From Candidatus Wallbacteria bacterium (lineage in GTDB: Bacteria > Muiribacteriota > UBA6191 > JACPRK01): a stretch of 64,000 nt of DNA. Positions within the stretch are counted from its first letter, which is position 1. Every line of letters starts with the position of its first letter. The notes beneath the pieces were generated by a model, which was given only the letters and a program-made list of their open reading frames with translations, ran no database searches and was not told the origin of the DNA. The DNA lies in the NCBI GenBank assembly GCA_016190005.1, contig JACPRK010000099.1, positions 1-64,000 of the forward strand. Direction: 5' to 3'. Position numbers and translations under genes: made by a program. Below, piece by piece: positions 58,804 through 64,000 of this stretch.

Positions 58804-59661
58804 ATGATGCCCTTCCCTTCGAGACGCCCCTGGTTGTCCCTTTTGGTGCTCATCGCCTTGACGGCATGGCCGGCCGGTGCACAGGCGCCCGCCGTGCCGG
58901 AGTTCGACGGGCTGGAGCTGCCCGGGGCCTCACCCGCCGCGCCGTCGAGCTCCGAGACGCTCGAGACCGACCTGGCCGAGCTGCGGGAGCTGGCTCGCTA
59001 CTCGCTGCGAGCTTCGCTGACCGAGGCCGAGGAAGAGCGGTCCGCCGACCTGGTCGAGCGGCTCGCGGAGCGCCGCCCCGTGCGCCGGGCCGTCGCACAC
59101 CTGCTCAACCGCAAGGGCGGCAAGCTGGACCGTTGGGTGAATCGGGCGCTCATCCGCCGCGCCTGGAAGAAGCACGGTCCGCTGCCCAATCTGGCCGAGG
59201 TGACCCCCACGATCGTCCGGGGCGGTCAGCCCTCCTCCGAGGGGTTCCGGCGTCTGCGGGAGCGAGGTGTGAGGACAATTGTCAACTTGCGCATGGAGGA
59301 CGGCTCCGAGCGGACGAGCGTCGAGGCCCTGGGGATGACCTACGTCTCGATACCGATCCCGGACACGGAAGCGCCGACGCGCGAGCAGGCGATCAGGTTC
59401 CTGGAGCTGTGTGGGGAGAGCTCGAGCCAGAAGAAGCTCTTTTTCCACTGCGCGGCCGGTGTCTACCGCACCGGGACGATGGCCGGCCTGTACCGGATTT
59501 CCCGTGGCGCCTCGGCGACCCACGCGCTCGAAGAAGCCGAGACCTTCGGATGGCGCGAGAGCTGGCTCAATGCCGACATGGAGGCCGCCTTCCTGCGCCA
59601 GTGGGCTGCCCAGTCGAGCTTTGGCCGACCGTCGCGAGGGGACCAACCCGATGCGCGTTGA
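58804..59661 (+). CDS. Secreted tyrosine/dual-specificity phosphatase-like protein
   Basis: A 285-residue protein with a signal peptide (LLVLIALTAWPAGAQA). After a helical region comes a cysteine-phosphatase domain: PTIVRGGQPSSEGFRRL, GVRTIVNLRMEDG, IPIPDTEAPT (possible general-acid Asp) and the CX5R loop HCAAGVYRTG with Cys216 and Arg222. This resembles periplasmic DSP/DUF442-type phosphatases. Export is unusual for a protein phosphatase and suggests a lipid, inositol phosphate or envelope substrate. The start (ATG 58804 or 58807) follows a terminator by about 100 bp. It overlaps the next gene by 11 bp. Confidence 0.8.
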   Translation: MMPFPSRRPWLSLLVLIALTAWPAGAQAPAVPEFDGLELPGASPAAPSSSETLETDLAELRELARYSLRASLTEAEEERSADLVERLAERRPVRRAVAHLLNRKGGKLDRWVNRALIRRAWKKHGPLPNLAEVTPTIVRGGQPSSEGFRRLRERGVRTIVNLRMEDGSERTSVEALGMTYVSIPIPDTEAPTREQAIRFLELCGESSSQKKLFFHCAAGVYRTGTMAGLYRISRGASATHALEEAETFGWRESWLNADMEAAFLRQWAAQSSFGRPSRGDQPDAR

Positions 59662-61144
59662 ACGCGCCGTGAAGGGCGCCGCGGCCGTCGCGGCGCTCGT
59701 GGCCGTGGCTGCGCTTCTGGCCCTGGGCGCGCCGTGGTGGGCACGCGCGCAGCGCGCGCCTGCACACTCGCTGCCTGCCTTTTCTGGGCTGAACGCTTCC
59801 GGGGTGACCACCTCAGGGCCCGAAGCCGAGCTGGACCGCGGCCTGCGCGTCTACTCCGAGGGCGCGACGCTGAGGGCGGACATTGACGCCAGGCACGGAA
59901 ATCTTCCTCCGGGTGAAGTCGAGTATTCCAGACCCGAGCGGTACCCGTGGCGCCTGGCCGCAGTGATCCAGATCGAGTTCACGGCCTACCTGCAGAAGGT
60001 CGGACGCGATCTCAAGAAGGACATCGGCGATCTGGAGACACTGGAGCCCGAGACGCAGCATTACCTCAAGGTCACGCTCTCGCAGGAGCTCGAGGCGCGC
60101 ATGCGCCACATCATCATGCAGCAGCAGCTGATGACGGGGAACCGCTACCGGCTGCTGGCCGTCGACCCAATGGGGAGCGACCCCACGGGAATGCGCCAGA
60201 TGCCGCCGGCCTTCTACACCGACGGCGAGGGCGCCAAGGAGATCTTGCGACGGCTGGGCCAGACGCTCTCGATCAGCCTGCTTGCCCACGAGCGGGTGCT
60301 GTATGACGTCGTGACGGCCATCCTGATGTCCGGTCCGTCGCCGGTCCGGCAGGCGATCGGCCATCTGCTGGACCCGTCCCACTTCCCGCCGGCGCCCGAC
60401 CAGGACGATATCGTCACGCGACTCGGCAAGGAAGGGCTGCCGCGGATGGTCGTCGGCGTGGGCGGCTACACCGTCGGGGCGCTCGGCATCTTGGCGTACA
60501 GTCTCACGAAGCAGGGCCTGCTCGGTTACGACCTCGATTTCAACCGGATCACGGTGACGAAGTACGTGCTGAAGACGGACAAGTACGGCTTCGGGTGGCG
60601 CATCGACACGGCCGGATTCGGCTTTGACAACGTGCACGCCGGGCTGCAGGTGGGAACCGAGCATGCGACTGTGGCCGTGCTGGCCGGGGGAAAACTGCAG
60701 ACCGGTGGCGGGCCGGTCTTTCCGAAGCCGGAGACGACCATCCTGGCGACCTACAAGCTGGTGGAGGGCGGGGCTCCCGGCCACGTATCGTCGGCGCTGG
60801 CGCTGATGGCGGAGGCGCACATCCCCTGGAACTCGGTAGACGGCAAGCCGAGGACCGAGGTCGGCTTGCTCTATCACACGGTCGCTCCGGGGAGCACTCC
60901 GGGGTCCGAAAAGCGCTGGATCGTCGACTCTCGCGTGAGCGGGTCGGTTTCGGACCCGGACTGGAGGGTCCAGACGACCTACAAGGTCCAGGAGCGCCGC
61001 AGCAACTGGTACCTGGGCGTGGGCATCGGCAATGAGCGGCCGATTCCGCAGTCGTCGCTGGACCAGTACGACTCCCGGCGCTACGGCGGTCCTGGAGCTG
61101 CTCGCCAGACCTACGGTTACGCCTTCTTCGGGATGGACTTCTGA
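59651..61144 (+). CDS. Hypothetical exported protein, probable outer-membrane barrel
   Basis: A 497-residue protein I do not recognise. A signal peptide (VAALVAVAALLALGAPWWARAQ) is followed by a helical region to about 290 (VIQIEFTAYLQKVGRDLKKDI, LSQELEARMRHIIMQQQ). A glycine-containing hydrophobic stretch (MVVGVGGYTVGALGILAYSL) comes next. The last 200 residues have alternating strands (YGFGWRIDTAGFGFDNVHAG, WRVQTTYKVQERRSNWYLGV) and end in FFGMDF, a beta-barrel-type aromatic end. It overlaps the phosphatase by 11 bp and is followed within 2 bp by a TPR gene, so it belongs to an operon of exported proteins. Confidence 0.65.
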   Translation: MRVERAVKGAAAVAALVAVAALLALGAPWWARAQRAPAHSLPAFSGLNASGVTTSGPEAELDRGLRVYSEGATLRADIDARHGNLPPGEVEYSRPERYPWRLAAVIQIEFTAYLQKVGRDLKKDIGDLETLEPETQHYLKVTLSQELEARMRHIIMQQQLMTGNRYRLLAVDPMGSDPTGMRQMPPAFYTDGEGAKEILRRLGQTLSISLLAHERVLYDVVTAILMSGPSPVRQAIGHLLDPSHFPPAPDQDDIVTRLGKEGLPRMVVGVGGYTVGALGILAYSLTKQGLLGYDLDFNRITVTKYVLKTDKYGFGWRIDTAGFGFDNVHAGLQVGTEHATVAVLAGGKLQTGGGPVFPKPETTILATYKLVEGGAPGHVSSALALMAEAHIPWNSVDGKPRTEVGLLYHTVAPGSTPGSEKRWIVDSRVSGSVSDPDWRVQTTYKVQERRSNWYLGVGIGNERPIPQSSLDQYDSRRYGGPGAARQTYGYAFFGMDF

Positions 61145-61145
61145 C

Positions 61146-61952
61146 ATGCATGCCACGACCGAAATCGCCCTGGGCAACAGGGTTGTCCGGACGGCTCGGG
61201 GGGTGGCGCTTGCGCTCGTCCTGAGCTGTGGGGCGGCGCTGCCCGGCGCGCAGGTGAACGAAGGTGCTGCGGCCGCTCAGCCCAGGCCGACGGGCGACGA
61301 GACGGTCGACCGCGCCCGCGCAGCGCTGGCGCGCGGAGAGCAGGCACGCGCGGAGAAACTGCTCTCGAGCCCGCATCGTAACGGAGCGGCGGCCTCGTTG
61401 CTGGGGACGATTCTGCTGGGCGCGGGCAGGACGGCCGAGGCGCTGGCGGTGCTGGAGGAAGCCTGCCGCAAGCTGCCGGGGGACCCGTACCCCATGGGAT
61501 TGAAGTCGACGGCGCTCTCGGAGCTGGGCAGGCCGCAAGAGGCGCTGGCGGCGGCCGAGGAGGCCCGGAAGCTGGACCCGCGGGGGTTGGACGCGCTGCG
61601 GCTTCTGAGCGAGCTTCACGCCCGGGCCAAGCGGTACCGCGAGCTGGTCGGCGTGAGTGAGGAGATCATTCGTCGAGACCCAAAAGACCCTGTGGCTCCT
61701 TTCAGGGCAGCGCTCGGCGAGGCGGGCCAGGGGCGGTTCGGCCAGGCGCGGCGTTGGGCCCTGCAGGCCGCGCAGCTGGCGCCGTCCGAGCCGCGGGTCT
61801 GGCTCCTCCTGGGGCGCATCGAGGAACGGCTGGGGAAGCGGGCCGACGCGAAGAAGCGCTACGAGCGCGCGCAGGCCGAGGGTCTCTCCGCGGCGGACTT
61901 GATGGAGGCCGAGCTGGGGCGGGGCCCCGGCCGGCGGGAGGACGGTAGATGA
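61146..61952 (+). CDS. Exported TPR protein
   Basis: A 268-residue protein. A signal peptide (VALALVLSCGAALPGAQ) is followed by about five TPR units, for example LLGTILLGAGRTAEALAVLEEA, LSELGRPQEALAAAEEA and LLGRIEERLGKRADAKKRYERA. It is a periplasmic adaptor or scaffold. The start ATG 61146 lies just after the previous stop, and its stop overlaps the next start (ATGA). It is presumably a partner of the neighbouring outer-membrane protein or phosphodiesterase. Confidence 0.75.
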   Translation: MHATTEIALGNRVVRTARGVALALVLSCGAALPGAQVNEGAAAAQPRPTGDETVDRARAALARGEQARAEKLLSSPHRNGAAASLLGTILLGAGRTAEALAVLEEACRKLPGDPYPMGLKSTALSELGRPQEALAAAEEARKLDPRGLDALRLLSELHARAKRYRELVGVSEEIIRRDPKDPVAPFRAALGEAGQGRFGQARRWALQAAQLAPSEPRVWLLLGRIEERLGKRADAKKRYERAQAEGLSAADLMEAELGRGPGRREDGR

Positions 61953-64000
61953 CGAGACTCAGGCTGGTCGCGGCGATCGCGTGCCTGGCGTGGGCAGCTC
62001 CGCTGGCCGGGGCCCCTGCGGGGTCGCCGGACACGAGCGGCCTGGAGCGCGCCCATGCCGGGGGCGCTGTGCGCGACCGAGGCGCGCCGCCAGCGGACCT
62101 GGGAACGCTGGCCCGCGCCATCCTCAAGTCACCCGATGGGCCAATGGCCAAGCGGCTGCCCGCGCTGTCGTCGGCGCTCTCGTTCTACAAGGACAGGCTG
62201 ACGGGCGAGGACCTGGTCTCCTACGGTCGCCGGAATGCCCCCGACGACGAGGCGGGAATTCGCGCAGTGCTGGCGGCCCACGGCGTGCTTCCCGAGCGCG
62301 CGACCCAGGTGCAGCGGGATCGCGCCATCCAGCGGCTGGCCAACGTCGAGTACCCGCTGAGGGATCGCGCGGCGGCCACCGAGGTGTTGAACTACTTCAT
62401 GGTGCTGGCGGCTTCCGAGGAGGCGCGCGGGCACGACGGCGCGCTGTACAGGAAGGCGTACGAGCAGTTCCGCACGGCTTGCGCGACTGGACTGCAAGCC
62501 GCCGGTGGCGGCGGCGAGCTCCTGGCCGACGGCTTCCAGGAGTCGCAGCTACACGGCGCCCAGGACCTGGAGCCGGTGGAGAACCTGGTCCTGGGATTTC
62601 GGCCGGCGCTGGAGCAGGTGCTGGCCGCGGCCGCCGCTCAGGGCGCGGCAGAGCCCGTGGCCGATCTGGCCCAGCGCGTCGAGGCGGCCGGCGTTCTGCG
62701 AGAGCGGCGAGAGGCGCTCAGGGAGACTGCCGTCGAGGCTGCAAAGGCCGCTGCCTTCGCCGAGGTGCTGGCTGCCCGCGGCGACGCAGCGGGCTCCGCC
62801 CGGCAGCGGGCCCGTGCCCAGAAGCTGCAGGCCGAGCTGAACGCGCGACTGGCGGACCCGCGCTTCGCCGCCAGCGCGGCCAGCGACGCAGCCGACTTGC
62901 TGGCCTACCTGCGCCGCCGAGCGCTGCGCGACCCGTTGCTGGCCGGAGGGCCCGGACGGGAGCTTGCGGCCCTGCTGGTGCGCAAACACCCCGAGGCCGG
63001 CGAGACAGCCGCTCCGGCGCCGTCTGTCGCCGACTGCACGGCCTGGCAGAAGGAGGTCGACCGCTTGCTGCTGCTGTCGTCGCGCGGGCCCTACCTGCTG
63101 CTGATCGACATCGACGGGCTGCGGCCCGACAAGCTCGAGGAGATGCTCACGGCTCGCGAGGGCCTGGGGCAGGAGGCGCTGCCCAACTTCGATCGCTTCG
63201 TCGCCCGGCGGGGCGCCTTCCTCCGGAACCACGTCACCTGCTTCCCTTCGTCCACGTACCCAGGGACCACGACGTTCTTGACCGGTCGGCACTCCAAAAC
63301 GCACCGCATCCAGTCGAACACGCTCTTCTTCAAGGACATCAAGGACGCCCAGGACCGGGGAAACCTCACGGCCGCCAGAAAGAGGAACTGGGTCGACTAC
63401 CTGTCGACCAAGCAGGGCAAGTTCGCTGCCGAAGACGTCCCTGGGGACAACCCCTACATCTTCGAGATGCTGCAACCAGCGGCGCTGACCTTCTTTCCGA
63501 CGAGCCGTGGCGTGCATCCTCGGTTCTCCAAGGACGGCTTCCTGATGGGCATGACCGGCATGTTCTTCGAGCACGACGGGAGCTACGTGCCGTTCGGAGA
63601 CCGCGGGTTCGACGACCTCACCATCACGGCCGCCTACGAGATGGTGAATGATGGCAATCCCTACACGAAGGACGGACGGGTCTTCCTGCCGGCCAAGCTG
63701 ATGGGCCACTACTTCGCGTGGATCGACCACGCTTCGCACGCTGCCATCCAGGGTCAGGCCGGGCCGGAGGTGCGGCGATTCCTCGAGTATCAGGACCGGC
63801 TTTTCGGGCGGTTGATGCGGATGATCGAACGGCTCGGAATCATGGAAGAGCTAGTGGTCGCCATCATCAGCGATCACGGGCATTTCGCCGGGCCGGCGGA
63901 GAGTGGCTCGGAATCGGCTCCGGCCAAGGACGGCAACGTGCCGTACTCGCTCTCCAAGCGATTCGAGGAGAAAGGGTTCAAGCTGCGGAGATCGGACAAG
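61949..64000 (+). CDS. Type I phosphodiesterase/nucleotide pyrophosphatase-like protein (3' end missing)
   Basis: At least 684 residues; the frame is open at the window edge. A signal peptide (LVAAIACLAWAAPLAGAPAG) and a helical region of about 340 residues precede an alkaline-phosphatase-superfamily domain: LLIDIDGLRPD (metal ligand Asp387), CFPSSTYPGTTTFLTG with nucleophile Thr436, YFAWIDHASHAA (Asp/His ligands) and VVAIISDHGHFAG (Asp-His ligands). Members hydrolyse phosphodiesters or phosphonate bonds outside the cytoplasm. The large helical N-terminal domain is unusual for the family. It is coupled to the TPR gene by an ATGA overlap. Confidence 0.85.
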   Translation, partial: MTRLRLVAAIACLAWAAPLAGAPAGSPDTSGLERAHAGGAVRDRGAPPADLGTLARAILKSPDGPMAKRLPALSSALSFYKDRLTGEDLVSYGRRNAPDDEAGIRAVLAAHGVLPERATQVQRDRAIQRLANVEYPLRDRAAATEVLNYFMVLAASEEARGHDGALYRKAYEQFRTACATGLQAAGGGGELLADGFQESQLHGAQDLEPVENLVLGFRPALEQVLAAAAAQGAAEPVADLAQRVEAAGVLRERREALRETAVEAAKAAAFAEVLAARGDAAGSARQRARAQKLQAELNARLADPRFAASAASDAADLLAYLRRRALRDPLLAGGPGRELAALLVRKHPEAGETAAPAPSVADCTAWQKEVDRLLLLSSRGPYLLLIDIDGLRPDKLEEMLTAREGLGQEALPNFDRFVARRGAFLRNHVTCFPSSTYPGTTTFLTGRHSKTHRIQSNTLFFKDIKDAQDRGNLTAARKRNWVDYLSTKQGKFAAEDVPGDNPYIFEMLQPAALTFFPTSRGVHPRFSKDGFLMGMTGMFFEHDGSYVPFGDRGFDDLTITAAYEMVNDGNPYTKDGRVFLPAKLMGHYFAWIDHASHAAIQGQAGPEVRRFLEYQDRLFGRLMRMIERLGIMEELVVAIISDHGHFAGPAESGSESAPAKDGNVPYSLSKRFEEKGFKLRRSDK

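Overview
The window is GC-rich chromosomal DNA from a Gram-negative-type bacterium. It encodes two probable outer-membrane beta-barrels with an aromatic C-terminus, many signal peptides, a DUF4331 protein, a prepilin and a giant secreted protein ending in a Cys-TM-Arg sorting tail like JDVT-CTERM or MYXO-CTERM. Gene content and style fit Acidobacteriota or Myxococcota-like lineages, but no marker here settles the phylum. There are no rRNA or tRNA genes, CRISPR arrays or phage genes.

Layout. 0.3-2.4 kb: ABC-2 permease and GldG-like pair. 2.4-3.0 kb: a four-helix-bundle gene inside an inverted pair of heptamer arrays; similar array pairs lie at 0.1-0.27 kb and 34.6-34.9 kb. 3.0-6.0 kb: DUF4331 and TPR proteins. 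6.2-23.7 kb: one gene for a 5,829-residue repeat protein. 23.8-34.6 kb: Cys-rich protein, membrane-fused WecG-type glycosyltransferase, LdhA-like dehydrogenase, zinc phospholipase C-like protein, two alpha/beta hydrolases, a six-module TM-TPR protein and an RlmI-like methyltransferase. 35.0-39.2 kb: aldehyde dehydrogenase, class III aminotransferase, response regulator, hydrolase. 39.3-43.3 kb: a small conserved-looking protein coupled to an acyl-ACP-reductase-like protein, then a phasin and a PhaR/phasin fusion behind a promoter carrying a palindromic operator. 43.5-47.9 kb: hybrid sensor kinase and a REC-DHp-REC protein. 48.2-50.2 kb: prepilin-like and outer-membrane proteins. 50.3-58.1 kb: hutU-hutI-dnaE-hisD-like, closely packed. 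58.4-58.7 kb: a monocistronic 66-residue gene with promoter and terminator. 58.8-64.0 kb: phosphatase, outer-membrane protein, TPR protein and a type I phosphodiesterase running off the end.

How the genes fit together. Urocanase and imidazolonepropionase give two steps of histidine breakdown and sit upstream of the replicative polymerase and an altered HisD paralogue. The aldehyde dehydrogenase and aminotransferase look like an omega-amino acid degradation pair. The reductase-like, phasin and PhaR-type genes point to storage-granule or acyl metabolism. Much of the rest is envelope or secreted.

The items most worth a second look are the heptamer-array elements, the giant protein with its supra-domain duplication, the reductase-like protein with a large unknown N-terminal domain, the spacer-operator promoter, the REC-DHp-REC protein, the altered HisD and the six-fold TM-TPR protein.
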